This document shows, piece by piece, positions 8,338 through 17,268 of a stretch of DNA of 64,000 bases (positions are counted from its first letter, which is position 1; each line of letters opens with the position of its first letter). The DNA is taken from positions 7,591,501-7,655,500 of the forward strand of contig NZ_JAZHRV010000001.1 of assembly GCF_036924595.1 (NCBI RefSeq), read 5' to 3'. The notes below the pieces were generated by a model. That model ran no database searches, was not told where the DNA came from, and was given only the letters and a program-made list of their open reading frames with translations. Position numbers and translations under genes: made by a program. Source of the DNA: Bradyrhizobium algeriense (GTDB lineage Bacteria > Pseudomonadota > Alphaproteobacteria > Rhizobiales > Xanthobacteraceae).

Positions 8338-9891
8338 TCATGAGGCAATGGCCGCCTTGTCGGTTGGCCTCAGTGCGCTGAAATTCTTTCGCAATGTCGG
8401 CTTGTGGATTTTCCCCGTGGCGTTGCGCGGCAGGGCGTCGACGAACTCGATCAGGCGCGGACATTTGAACCGCGCCAGATTGGCCTGGCAGTGCGCATGG
8501 ATCTCCTCCGGCCGGAGCGTATGGCCGGGCTTGATCGCCACGATCGCCATGCCGACTTCGCCCCATTGCTCGTTCGGGATACCGATCACGGCAGCCTCGG
8601 CGATAGCTGTCAGCTGATGCAGCACGCTCTCGACTTCGGCCGGATAGACGTTCTCGCCGCCGGAAATGTACATGTCCTTCCAGCGATCGACGATGTAGTA
8701 GAATCCTTCCTCATCGACGCGCGTGGCATCGCCGGTGTGCAGCCAGCCATCGGTGAATGACGACGCGTTGGCCTCCGGCCTGTTCCAGTAGCCTGGTGTG
8801 ACGTTCGGTCCCTTGACCCAGAGTTCGCCGAGCTCGCCGACATCCGCATCCGTTCCATCAGGACGGACGATCCGCACTTCCGTGTGCAGCACCGGCTTGC
8901 CGGAAGAGCCGGCCTTGCGCGCGGCGTCCTCGCGGTCGAGCGCCAGCACGGCCGGAGACGTCTCGGTCATGCCATAGCCCTGCTGCAGGGCGACGCCGCG
9001 TTCTTCCCACACTTTCAGGAGCGGTACCGGCATCGGCGCGCCGCCGACGCCGCCGATCACGAGGCGGCTGAAATCTGATGTCGCGAACGAAGGATGCTGC
9101 GCCATGAACTGGTAGATCGCGGGCACGCCGAAGAATTGAGTAATGCCCCAGGATGGGTCGCTGATCAGTTGCAGCGCCAAGCCGGGGTCGAACGCGCGCA
9201 TGATCAACACGGTGCCGCCGGCATGCAGCACCGGGTTGGTGTAGCAATTGAGCCCGCCGGTATGAAACAGCGGCAGCACGGTGAGCAGCACGGTCGACGG
9301 CGAGACATAGGCGGGGCCGCCGAGATTGACGCAATTCCAGAACGTCATGCCATGGGTAATGATCGCGCCCTTGGGCAGGCCGGTGGTGCCCGAGGTGTAC
9401 ATGATGGTCGAGATGTCGTCATGCGTAACGTCTTCGAAGCGGTCGATCGGCTTTGAGTCCGCAATCGCTGCTTCATAGGATCCGCCGGGCCCGAGCAGCA
9501 GCGCTGAGGAGACGTTGCATAGCTTTGCGACCGTCAGCGCGATTTCGGCCAGATCAGTGTCGTGGATCATTATCTTCGGCGAGGAATCGCCGACGATGAA
9601 CTGCAATTCGGGAACCGTAAGCCGCGTGTTCAGCGGCAGGAATACCGCGCCGATCCGGCCGCAGGCGAACTGCACCTCCAGTGTATCGGTCGTATTCAGC
9701 GCCAGCACTGCGACGCGGTCGCCGCGCACGACCTTGAGCGTGTCGCGCAAGTGGGTGGCAAGACGCGAGATGCGCGCGTCGAACTGCGCGTAGGAAAGCC
9801 GGCGGTCGCTGGCGAGGTCGATGGCCGCGATCTTGTCCGGCGTGCGGCGGCCGAAATGCGCGATCCAGTCGTAATGGCGAACCGACGACAT
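8338..9891 (-). CDS. AMP-forming acyl-CoA synthetase (fatty-acid CoA ligase)
   Basis: The 517-residue ligase starts at ATG 9891 with GGAGGAAAC directly before it; the in-frame extension to 9966 lacks support. Adenylate-forming family motifs are all present: P-loop-like YTSGTTGLPKG (about residue 165), the YGMTETSP core (about 310), the hinge region GWLHTGDATRVDEEGFYYIVDR, and the C-terminal catalytic Lys in LPRNATGKIHK. It activates a carboxylic acid to the acyl-CoA via an acyl-adenylate; medium or long fatty acids are likely, but specificity is not visible. It is transcribed toward the cold-shock gene, from which the terminator separates it. Confidence 0.9.
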   Translation of the reverse strand: MSSVRHYDWIAHFGRRTPDKIAAIDLASDRRLSYAQFDARISRLATHLRDTLKVVRGDRVAVLALNTTDTLEVQFACGRIGAVFLPLNTRLTVPELQFIVGDSSPKIMIHDTDLAEIALTVAKLCNVSSALLLGPGGSYEAAIADSKPIDRFEDVTHDDISTIMYTSGTTGLPKGAIITHGMTFWNCVNLGGPAYVSPSTVLLTVLPLFHTGGLNCYTNPVLHAGGTVLIMRAFDPGLALQLISDPSWGITQFFGVPAIYQFMAQHPSFATSDFSRLVIGGVGGAPMPVPLLKVWEERGVALQQGYGMTETSPAVLALDREDAARKAGSSGKPVLHTEVRIVRPDGTDADVGELGELWVKGPNVTPGYWNRPEANASSFTDGWLHTGDATRVDEEGFYYIVDRWKDMYISGGENVYPAEVESVLHQLTAIAEAAVIGIPNEQWGEVGMAIVAIKPGHTLRPEEIHAHCQANLARFKCPRLIEFVDALPRNATGKIHKPTLRKNFSALRPTDKAAIAS

Positions 9892-10059
9892 GTTTCCTCC
9901 ACGTCCAGCGGTCTTGCGCCGCCTGTTTTGCTTGATGGCATTCTGTTTAGCAGATGAGGGGGTCATATGGGGACGTTGTCTTGCGTGGAGTGGCTGGGAG
10001 ATGACACGACTTCACGATCTCGCGGCCCGATTTGCCCGAGGCTTGCTGTCGAATTTCCT

Positions 10060-10460
10060 TACCCTCCAGTCAGAGGGCGCAGGGAATGCCGGGTGCACGC
10101 TGCACCCGCGGTCTCGTGTGCAAAAATGTGCAAAAAGGCGCACACGAGCATACAGGTTCAGCGGAGGCATCCGACATTCCCTGCGCAATGGCTTTACGGC
10201 TTATATCGTGCTCTCCCCGGTCGGGCCGGGCTCGTTGTCACCGTCGCCGGCGGAATTGCTTCCGCCAACTTGACGCCAGCATCGGGGCGTCAGGACCACA
10301 CGACTTCGCCGTACGCATCAGCGCCGTTCGTCAAAGGCGCATCCACGTCCACCGCATCCCATCCCGCGCTTGTGACGATCGCGAAACGCCCCTCGTATCG
10401 AGACGGGACCAAATCGATATATTGCTGATTTGGGTCGGCCGTCAATGGAATTTCTGAAAA
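10060..10460. repeat. Dispersed structured repeat, non-coding
   Basis: The stretch is full of nested inverted repeats. An outer 12-bp pair GCGCAGGGAATG (10077-10088)/CATTCCCTGCGC (10175-10186) encloses GGGTGCA/TGCACCC (10091-10107) and CTCGTGTGC/GCACACGAG (10113-10148). Further right are GGCGGAA/TTCCGCC and TGACGCC/GGCGTCA. Overlapping frames are open in all three plus-strand phases, and their translations resemble spurious ORFs I recall from many Bradyrhizobium genomes; that match is from memory only. Best read as a dispersed repeat rather than a gene. The rest of 9892-10701 shows no convincing gene. Confidence 0.7.
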
Positions 10461-10701
10461 TCAGAAATCAGCAGATGCGACCGAGGACGTCAAGTCAGGC
10501 CGAGAAGTTCCGAAAGCGGAAGTCGCCTGTCGTTGATCTCATGCAGTTCCTATGGTGGTTCTCTGAAATGCCACTCGTCATTCCGGTTAACCCTGTTGGC
10601 AAACGCCCTGCACGTGGGTCGGGTTGTGATGTCAGCCGCCGCCAAGTTGCCTCATTAGATCGGAGAATTTCACCGGCACAAATTTAAGTCGGAGGAGCAT
10701 C

Positions 10702-11196
10702 ATGCTGAGAATGATGTTGTTCGGCCTCCTCATCCCATTGGGTGTAGGAGTACTAGCCGCAATGGAACTCAGAACTCCACCGCGTCGTGCGGCAGCGGTC
10801 GTTCAGCCTGTTGCCGAGACAGTCGTGGGCATTTCCGATTCACATGGTGCGTTGGCGAAGGTTGATCGACTTGAAATTACCGCTGCGAGCAGCGAGGCGC
10901 CAGTGCCGCCTGCTCCGGTCGACGAACGCATTTCTCCGTCGGAACGCGTTTCTCCGTCGGAAGGCATCGGTATCGGTTCTTCGGCGCCCCCGAGGGTGAT
11001 CAACCGCCATCAGCATGATCCCAAATCGAAGAAGGTCGCTACCGCTGCCCTCCCTAAGTCGAAGCCAAAGGCAACCGATATCAAGCGAACTACCATTTCC
11101 GAGCGTTCAAAGGGCGCCAGCGAAACTGAGCCCTGTCGGCTGAGCGCGTTTGGTGGCCTGCGTAAGGCTTTGAATTCAGTCGACTGCGAAATCTGA
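10702..11196 (+). CDS. Hypothetical membrane-anchored or exported protein
   Basis: The 164-residue protein has GGAGGAGCATC before its ATG. Residues 1-21 form a hydrophobic signal or anchor. A Pro/Ala/Ser-rich linker follows, with a short imperfect repeat (ISPSER, VSPSEG near 75-87), then a Lys-rich basic stretch (about 105-145) and a C-terminal piece with two cysteines (EPCRLSAFGGLRKALNSVDC). This suggests a periplasmic protein tethered to the inner membrane. No family is recognised. It stands alone downstream of the structured repeat. Confidence 0.72.
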   Translation: MLRMMLFGLLIPLGVGVLAAMELRTPPRRAAAVVQPVAETVVGISDSHGALAKVDRLEITAASSEAPVPPAPVDERISPSERVSPSEGIGIGSSAPPRVINRHQHDPKSKKVATAALPKSKPKATDIKRTTISERSKGASETEPCRLSAFGGLRKALNSVDCEI

Positions 11197-11310
11197 TTCA
11201 GCGAGCATAATTCCTCTTGGAACGGCTTCGGTCGCGCTAACCTAATGTTATCTCCAGAACCTGGTGAGCAAGCCCGATCCCTGGCCCAATCCACCCGGCG
11301 CGACCGAGAT

Positions 11311-11408
11311 CCGCATCGGATCAATCGCGTCGGTTTACCCCTGAGCCGATGACTTCCGGTCTACGCCGGACATGCCGCTGCAAAGCACTAATTGACGTGA
11401 TGTGCCTA
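11311..11408. repeat. Degenerate dispersed intergenic sequence, copy A
   Basis: It contains the core ACTTCCGGTCTAC at 11352-11364, preceded by GGATCAATCGCGTCGG and followed by GGACATGCCGCTGCAAAG. The same order of blocks recurs at 12051-12177 and, more worn, at 17665-17785. Confidence 0.55.
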
Positions 11409-11488
11409 GAACCGACGTTGGAGGCCGTGGATGCATGAGGTGCTGGATGATACCATTCAAGCACTATCCATCGGATCGGAGGAACAGC

Positions 11489-11959
11489 ATGACCCAGGCT
11501 CGGTCCGCGGCGTCACAGGGATATGTACTTGGCCCCGCCGAAGGCGAACATCTCGTTCATTTTCGCGACGTCGGCAATATCTTCATCAAGGTCGGCCCTG
11601 CCACGGGCTCGGACAGTCTTGCCTTGGGGACTCAGCAGGTGACGGTCGGTGCGGGTATTCCGATCCACCGACACTTGCTGATGGACGAAGCCTTCTACGT
11701 TCTGGAAGGCAGCGGAATTTTCACATTGAACGATACACGATACCCTTTCGAGAGGGGCGGAACGATATTCATTCCCAGGAATGCCTGGCATGGGTTCGCC
11801 AATCCCGATCACGAATTGCTCCTGCTCTGGATCATGGCGCCCGCTGGCTTGGATGGCTTTTTCCGCGACACCTGCAATCCGCCCGGGGTCCCGCCAAAGC
11901 AGCTGACTCGGGAGCAGGTCAACGAGATCGCCCGCAAATATGCAACCGAATACAGATAA
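11489..11959 (+). CDS. Cupin-domain protein
   Basis: The 156-residue protein starts at ATG 11489 with GGAGGAACAGC upstream. Both cupin motifs are intact. Motif 1 is GAGIPIHRHLLMDEAFYVLEG, with the two His and Glu metal ligands; motif 2 is PRNAWHGFAN, with the third His. It is thus a single-domain beta-barrel that probably binds a divalent metal. Cupins include dioxygenases, isomerases and plain ligand-binding proteins, and nothing here picks one. The gene is isolated, flanked on both sides by degenerate repeat copies. Confidence 0.88.
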   Translation: MTQARSAASQGYVLGPAEGEHLVHFRDVGNIFIKVGPATGSDSLALGTQQVTVGAGIPIHRHLLMDEAFYVLEGSGIFTLNDTRYPFERGGTIFIPRNAWHGFANPDHELLLLWIMAPAGLDGFFRDTCNPPGVPPKQLTREQVNEIARKYATEYR

Positions 11960-12050
11960 TCGGCCCTTGCAATATCCCAAGTGACCGGCTGCGCCATTCC
12001 GACGATTCCCATAGTGCTTTAGCGAAAGCCGTTCCTAGATTCCCGCGCCG

Positions 12051-12177
12051 CTGATGTCGCAAAGGGTTATTCGCGTTAGTTTGGCCGGGCTACGGCGACT
12101 TCCGGTCTACCCCCGGTGAACGAACATTCTTCGGGATAGGCGGGCATGCCTCAAAAGTGCCAATTGCTGACACACCC
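12051..12177. repeat. Degenerate dispersed intergenic sequence, copy B
   Basis: The best preserved of three copies. It begins GATGTCGCAAAGGGTTATTC, has the core ACTTCCGGTCTAC at 12098-12110, and ends in GGCGGGCATGCCTCAAAAG and GCCAATTGCTGACAC. No coding frame is supported across 11960-12345. I recall similar sequence in intergenic regions of Bradyrhizobium and relatives, but could not verify it. Confidence 0.6.
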
Positions 12178-12345
12178 TAGCTCCTCGCCGTCTTCCTAAG
12201 AACGCTCATTGTCGAAGCACCCTTCTCGGCTGCGCGATAAGTGACCCGAAGCACCAAGAGGAGAGCGGGCGCGACCCCGCTGCGTCTGTGCGTTGTTTTC
12301 AAGTCAGCCTACACTCTGCCCTATCAACAGCCGAGGAGCTCAGCC

Positions 12346-12756
12346 ATGACCACCCGACACGCCGCCTGCAGCTGTGGGCAGCTTCACCTTACGATCGAAG
12401 GCGAATCGGCGCGTATCTCCATGTGTCACTGTCTGGCGTGCCAGCGCCGTACTGGCGGCGCATTTGGCAACCAGGCGCGCTTCCGGCGCGAGCAGGTCAC
12501 CGTCACCGGGAAGGCTACGACGTGGAATCGGACAGCCGAAAGCGGGAAAGTGGTGACCTTTGACTTCTGTCCGACGTGCGGCTCCACGGTCTACTGGGAG
12601 AGCGAAAGCTTTCCTGGATACGTCATTGTTGCCATCGGAAACTTCGCCGATCCGAATTTCCCCGCGCCGACCGTCTCGGTGTGGGAGGAGTCACGCCATC
12701 CCTGGGTCTCATTGCCGCCCGACTCTCCGAGCAAGCGAATGGCGAAGCAGGGGTGA
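12346..12756 (+). CDS. GFA/CENP-V family zinc protein
   Basis: The 136-residue protein starts at ATG 12346 with GAGGAG upstream. It carries the cysteine pattern of the GFA fold: CSCGQ near residue 8, CHCLACQRRTGGAFG near 28, and CPTCGS near 77. These bind two zinc ions. The family was named for the glutathione-dependent formaldehyde-activating enzyme, but most members have no proven activity and the formaldehyde role is disputed. No formaldehyde gene is nearby. The in-frame extension to 12241 lacks support. Confidence 0.9.
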   Translation: MTTRHAACSCGQLHLTIEGESARISMCHCLACQRRTGGAFGNQARFRREQVTVTGKATTWNRTAESGKVVTFDFCPTCGSTVYWESESFPGYVIVAIGNFADPNFPAPTVSVWEESRHPWVSLPPDSPSKRMAKQG

Positions 12757-12782
12757 CCACATCACCATCTGAGGTCCGAGTT

Positions 12783-12953
12783 GGGTCCAGGCTGTGTGAA
12801 AAGTCAAAAGTTCGAAGCGCGACGAGAATGATATTCTTGATTTCGATTTCAAAATTGAATGCGCTTGCGATGTGGGCACATGAAAAGGCCTTGAACGAGT
12901 AACTTGTTCTATCGCGATTGATCGCCTTTGCGTTTTCACACGGCCTGGGGTCA
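12783..12953. mobile_element. MITE-like element with inverted ends
   Basis: About 170 bp, bounded by inverted copies of CCAGGCYGTGTGAAAA: left at 12787-12802, right near 12932-12947 as TTTTCACACGGCCTGG. The interior is AT-richer than its surroundings and encodes nothing. The layout suggests a small non-autonomous element or the remnant of an insertion sequence. No target duplication was recognised, and no full-length parent lies in the window. Confidence 0.5.
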
Positions 12954-13117
12954 ATCGCTACAGGTCATTTGCCGCTGAGCTGGGCGCGAGGTTCGCATTG
13001 GCCCGATTGCGACGATTTCTGCGGTGCAACCAAAAATCTAAAAGGCGAAATGCGCTCCAGTATATGAAAGAGGCCGCCAATTAACAATTCAGACCAGCAG
13101 CGGAATCATACAGAATT

Positions 13118-13558
13118 CTACAAGCTGCGCGTTAGAACCCGCTCTCCGTTTGATAGCATCGCATCAGTCTCAACGAATCCGATCGAACGATAGAAGTCTA
13201 GCGGACCGCCATCGCCGAGCACGACGCTCGTCTGCATTCGTCGGTAGCCAGCATCGCGGAGAAGATCGATCAGCTGCGTAATCGCTTGTTTTGCGTGTCC
13301 CATCTTTTGGTGGTTATGGTCGATCATGAACCGCCAAAGATAGGCAACTTCCGTCTCATCGGTTGGCTTCCACATCACGAAGCCAACCGGTACCTCGTCT
13401 GCGTATACTGCCCTGAAGATGGCTCGCGGCTCGAAATACGCTTGCGCTATTGAGACTGCATTGGGGGCGACAAAGCGTTTCTGCTCCTCTCTTGTTTCCA
13501 AGTCGCAAATCACCCGCACGGTTGCAGCGGTGATATCGCGGAGGGCTATGACGGACAT
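13118..13558 (-). CDS. GNAT-family N-acetyltransferase
   Basis: The 146-residue single GNAT domain resembles spermine/spermidine-type acetyltransferases in its order: an N-terminal beta-alpha part, GFVMWKPTDETEVAYLWRFMID (strands 3-4), QKMGHAKQAITQLIDLLRDAG (acetyl-CoA-binding motif A), and a late FYRSIGFVET block. Motif A has His where the usual Q/RxxGxG/A has Gly, so the pyrophosphate loop is slightly unusual. The substrate is an amine of unknown identity. The gene stands alone on the minus strand downstream of the large cyclase-ATPase gene. Confidence 0.85.
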   Translation of the reverse strand: MSVIALRDITAATVRVICDLETREEQKRFVAPNAVSIAQAYFEPRAIFRAVYADEVPVGFVMWKPTDETEVAYLWRFMIDHNHQKMGHAKQAITQLIDLLRDAGYRRMQTSVVLGDGGPLDFYRSIGFVETDAMLSNGERVLTRSL

Positions 13559-13782
13559 CGCGTGAGTAAACCAGTTCGCCCACCAACCTCAAAGCGAAAA
13601 CCAGAGCCAACAGTCTTTGAACTGCACAGTATCCTGAACTCCTTGTTCTGAGATCTCCCCTGCTTGCGGTAACCGGCTTGCCGGGGCGGCTCGATCCCGA
13701 TCGCAAATCTCTCCCGCGGCTCTCAAATCGCCATAGCGCCTGCGGCACGGCCTTCGTTCCCTCAAGCGCGGTTTCCTCCCTT

Positions 13783-13850
13783 GGAGGCTTTCGGACGCCG
13801 GCCCCGTGCCCGCGGCGCTACCGTCATGGGGCCGGCGTCCGAAAACCTTC
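13783..13850. repeat. Large inverted repeat with perfect 17-bp stem
   Basis: TTTCGGACGCCGGCCCC at 13789-13805 is exactly inverted at 13828-13844, with a 22-base spacer and a partly paired outer extension. It lies 35 bases after the 3' end of the cyclase-ATPase gene and could terminate it, or belong to a palindromic repeat family. No T-run was seen. The rest of 13559-13884 shows no supported gene. Confidence 0.8.
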
Positions 13851-13884
13851 ACAAACCCGGAAGTCGCCGAACGCTTCGATTAGC

Positions 13885-16800
13885 TTATGACGCCAGCGCA
13901 TCGAGCAGCGTCCTGGCCTCTCTTAGATCGAGCGTGTCAAAGCCTTCGGTGAACCAGCCGTAGACCGGAGTGAGCAGTTCGCGAGCTTGTCGCGGCTTGC
14001 CCTGGGAGCGCCAAAGACGGGCGAGGCTCATTGCGGAGCGGAGTTCCCAGGATTTGGCTTGTTGTTCGCGGGCTACTGCAAGGGCGCGCTCGAAATACCT
14101 TTCTGAGTTCGATGAGTCGCTGAGGGGCGAGTGGAGCGTGACTTCGCCTGCTATGCGATTGACCTCAGCCTCGTACCAGCGTTCATCGGTACTTTCGACC
14201 GCCATCATGGCCTCGCGGATACAGCGTTCGGCATTCTCGAACTGACCGACTTTCAGATAGGCGCTGGCGAGATAGGACAGATCGGTCGGCGCCCGGTTGG
14301 TTGAACCAGTTGACCGACAAGCGTCGCGGCTAGAACGGATCATACTGATAGCGTCGACCGCGTCGCCGACTTCAGCCAAGAGGTACCCTTGCGCTCGAAT
14401 GCCATATGCCTTCCAAAAGGGCGTACCCTTCTCGTTCGCCAAGACGACGAGTTCGTCCGCCTGCATCTTTGCTCCGGCGTACTTTCCGCACCAAATGTTG
14501 GGAAGGAATGCGTAAAATAGGGCCCACATCAAAGTGGCGGCTTGGCCAAACTCGCGTGCATTCCTTAGACAGTCCTCCGCATTTGCGAGCGCCGCATCCG
14601 GATAGCCAAGCAACCAAAAAGTCTGAGATCGAAAGCCCAGACCGGATACCGCAGCATCGAGACCAAAGTGCGTCGCCAGAGAACGGTGCTCGGCCGGATT
14701 ATAGAGCGCAAGTGCCCGATTGTAGTGTGGCAAACTTCCGACGATGTCTCCCGTCGTCATGAGCGAAGTACCCATGAGACGGCTCCCTATCATGAGTGGA
14801 GCCGTGGAAGGGTTTTTGTCAGCCAGCGTCAGGAACTGGCGAGCAAGCTCGCGCATCACCTTGCCATTGAAGGCCACGTAGTTATGGATCCAGAAGCTAT
14901 AGAGTACCGAGAACAACAAGAGGGGATCTTCATGGTGCTCTCCGAGCATTTCAGCTTGCTGGATCAGCGCGTACGCTTGTTCCGCCGCAGCCATGGTCTC
15001 TGGCGCGGCGAAACCCCTCACATGAACAAGCGGTGTAATTTGCGCCACCTGAAGTCTGATTTGCTCACGGCGCAGCGCGGGCGTGCCGGGTAAACTGGCT
15101 ATCTGGTCGAGAGCACGCGTGAACTGCTCTGCGGCCTCGACCAGCGCCGAGCGCTCCAGCGACCGCTGTCCTGCCTTGCCCCACCATTCGACGGCCGCTT
15201 CGGTGAGCCCGGCTTGAGTGAAGTGATGCGCCAACAGCTCCGGCACGGCCGCACAGGTGGCGGCAAAATCATCGCGCAACGTTTCGCCGACGCGGCAGTG
15301 CAAAACCCGGCGTCGACTCTTAAGCAAATTCTCATAGGCCGCATCCTGGATGAGCACATGCTTGAAGCGATATTCAGATTCCGGTGGCACGCCTCGCACA
15401 AGCAGAATGTCTGCCTTGGCGAGCCGTTCCAACGCCCTCTGAAGCGGCACGTCTTCCATCCCGGCCACAGCGCGAAGGAGCAGATAGGAAAAGTCGCGCC
15501 CGATGACGGCACCGATCTGCGCCACGTCGCGCGCTGGGCCAAGCCGGTCGAGCCGCGCCGCCAACGATTGTTGCAACGTCGGCGGTATCGCATGGATACC
15601 ACCATTCTCGCCGCGCTCTATTAGAAGCCGGGTCACTTCCTCAATGAACAGCGGCACGCCGCCAGTGCGCTCGGTCACGCCATCAATCACTTCCTTCGGC
15701 AGCGCATGGCGGGCAGCAACCTCGCCAACCATGTGGCGCACCTGCGAGCGATCAAGCGGAGCCAAGGAGATCGTGGTGTGATGCGAGCGCATGCCCCATG
15801 GCGGCCGGAACTCCGGCCGGGCGGTGATCAGAACGAACGAGGGTGCGAATGCACCCCGCTCGGCGATGCCGCGCAAGAGATCGAGCGTCGTCGGATCAAC
15901 CCAATGCACATCTTCCACTGCCAGCACCACCGGCTGAGTTCGCGCGCTGGCCATGACCCAATTGGTGAGCGCCGTCAGCTGTCGGCGCCGCAATTCTTCC
16001 GGCGCCAAGGTCGACGCACGCTCCTGTGGCAGCGGAATATCCAACAATGGTGCGAGTAAGGGGGCATTCTCCGCAGGGTCGAGCTTGACCAATTCCAGCG
16101 TATTCTCCAGGTCCGCGAGACGCTGCTCGGCAGGTATGTCGGCGCCGCCGAAGCGCTGGCGGCCCCAATCGGCAATCGGGTGCAGCGACGTGTTTTGCAG
16201 AAGCTGCGAGCAACTCCATTCTACCCAGGTGTGCGGCTGCTCGCGCAGCCGGGGATGGAATTCCTCGATCAGGCGGGATTTTCCCAATCCCGGCTCGCCC
16301 ACGATCACGACCAATTGACCGTCGCCCCGCCGCGCCCTCTCCCAACGCCGCATCAACATCGCGACTTCTTCCTCGCGACCCACCAGCGGCGTGAGATGGC
16401 GCTGTCTCGCGCGGCGCCCGCCACCGCTCGCCCGTACGAGCCGGTACAGTGTCACCGGCTCCGGCACGCCCTTGAGTTCATGGCTGCCGCGTTCCTCAAC
16501 GACGAACAGACCGGCGACCTGGTGCTGCACCCGCGCCGTCATTACGACCGTAGCTGGCTCCGCTAGCGCCTGCACCCTCGCCGCAATGTTAGGCGCGTCA
16601 CCGTAAATCTCGCCGGCCGGATCGACCACAACAGCGCCGGTTTCAATCCCGATGCGCGCGTTAAGCGCTGGCTTGCCAGTATCAGCGTTCCCGCGGTTTA
16701 CCTCAGCGAGCGCCCGTTGGATCGAGAGCGCAGCCCGCGCCGCTCGCTCGGCGTCGTTCTCCTGCGCCACCGGATAACCGAACAGCACCATTAGCCCGTC

Positions 16801-17268
16801 GCCCAACTTTCTGGCGACATGGCCGCCCATTTCGGTCACAGCAGCGCAGGCGGCATCGAGATAAGCGCAGAGGAGGTCGCGCCACTCCTCGGCATCGAGG
16901 TGCGCGGCAATGCTGGTCGAGTCGACGAGATCACAGAACATCACCGTGATATAGCGGCGCTCACCGCTGACCTCGGCTGCGGCGGAGATCGGCCGTGGCG
17001 TTGCGGTCGGGACTGGCGCTGACGCGACGGGTGTGTGACGCCGCGCCGCAGTTGCCTTGACGCACACGGCTGGTGCGTACTTCTCGATTTCATCAATGTC
17101 GGCAATCGCACGCAACATTTTTCGGCGATCACCGAGGACGACACCGAGATCTTTTAGGTCCTGATCGGTCAGTTCGCGAAGGACCGAGAAATCAATGTGA
17201 TTTTCAGCAAAACGCTGAGCATACTCGGACATGCCGAGCTTTTCGAGCCAGTCGGCAATTTGCTGCAT
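13885..17268 (-). CDS. SAM domain / class III nucleotidyl cyclase / AAA ATPase / TPR signalling protein
   Basis: The 1127-residue protein has four parts. A SAM domain (about 1-60) is followed by a class III cyclase catalytic domain (about 105-285; VMFCDLVDST and KLGDGLMVLFGYP carry the two metal Asp). Next comes an AAA_16/STAND-like ATPase (about 290-700) with Walker A GEPGLGKS and a Walker B candidate VVLAVEDVHWVD. The TPR-like C-terminus runs from about 720 to 1127. The family is common in Bradyrhizobium and is read as a cytosolic switch making cAMP or cGMP; the signal is unknown. ATG 17268 is chosen; GTG 17277 is in frame, and neither has a strong ribosome site. The first four bases of motif order show no inactivating change. 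Confidence 0.9.
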   Translation of the reverse strand: MQQIADWLEKLGMSEYAQRFAENHIDFSVLRELTDQDLKDLGVVLGDRRKMLRAIADIDEIEKYAPAVCVKATAARRHTPVASAPVPTATPRPISAAAEVSGERRYITVMFCDLVDSTSIAAHLDAEEWRDLLCAYLDAACAAVTEMGGHVARKLGDGLMVLFGYPVAQENDAERAARAALSIQRALAEVNRGNADTGKPALNARIGIETGAVVVDPAGEIYGDAPNIAARVQALAEPATVVMTARVQHQVAGLFVVEERGSHELKGVPEPVTLYRLVRASGGGRRARQRHLTPLVGREEEVAMLMRRWERARRGDGQLVVIVGEPGLGKSRLIEEFHPRLREQPHTWVEWSCSQLLQNTSLHPIADWGRQRFGGADIPAEQRLADLENTLELVKLDPAENAPLLAPLLDIPLPQERASTLAPEELRRRQLTALTNWVMASARTQPVVLAVEDVHWVDPTTLDLLRGIAERGAFAPSFVLITARPEFRPPWGMRSHHTTISLAPLDRSQVRHMVGEVAARHALPKEVIDGVTERTGGVPLFIEEVTRLLIERGENGGIHAIPPTLQQSLAARLDRLGPARDVAQIGAVIGRDFSYLLLRAVAGMEDVPLQRALERLAKADILLVRGVPPESEYRFKHVLIQDAAYENLLKSRRRVLHCRVGETLRDDFAATCAAVPELLAHHFTQAGLTEAAVEWWGKAGQRSLERSALVEAAEQFTRALDQIASLPGTPALRREQIRLQVAQITPLVHVRGFAAPETMAAAEQAYALIQQAEMLGEHHEDPLLLFSVLYSFWIHNYVAFNGKVMRELARQFLTLADKNPSTAPLMIGSRLMGTSLMTTGDIVGSLPHYNRALALYNPAEHRSLATHFGLDAAVSGLGFRSQTFWLLGYPDAALANAEDCLRNAREFGQAATLMWALFYAFLPNIWCGKYAGAKMQADELVVLANEKGTPFWKAYGIRAQGYLLAEVGDAVDAISMIRSSRDACRSTGSTNRAPTDLSYLASAYLKVGQFENAERCIREAMMAVESTDERWYEAEVNRIAGEVTLHSPLSDSSNSERYFERALAVAREQQAKSWELRSAMSLARLWRSQGKPRQARELLTPVYGWFTEGFDTLDLREARTLLDALAS

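Noticed and set aside
9967..10457. Overlapping open frames of 127-153 codons
   Set aside because: All three phases are open across a stem-rich repeat, none has a good ribosome site, and translations look like known spurious repeat ORFs.
13589..13852. Minus-strand frame of 87 codons between the cyclase and GNAT genes
   Set aside because: It runs through the 17-bp inverted repeat and has no ribosome site or recognisable domain.
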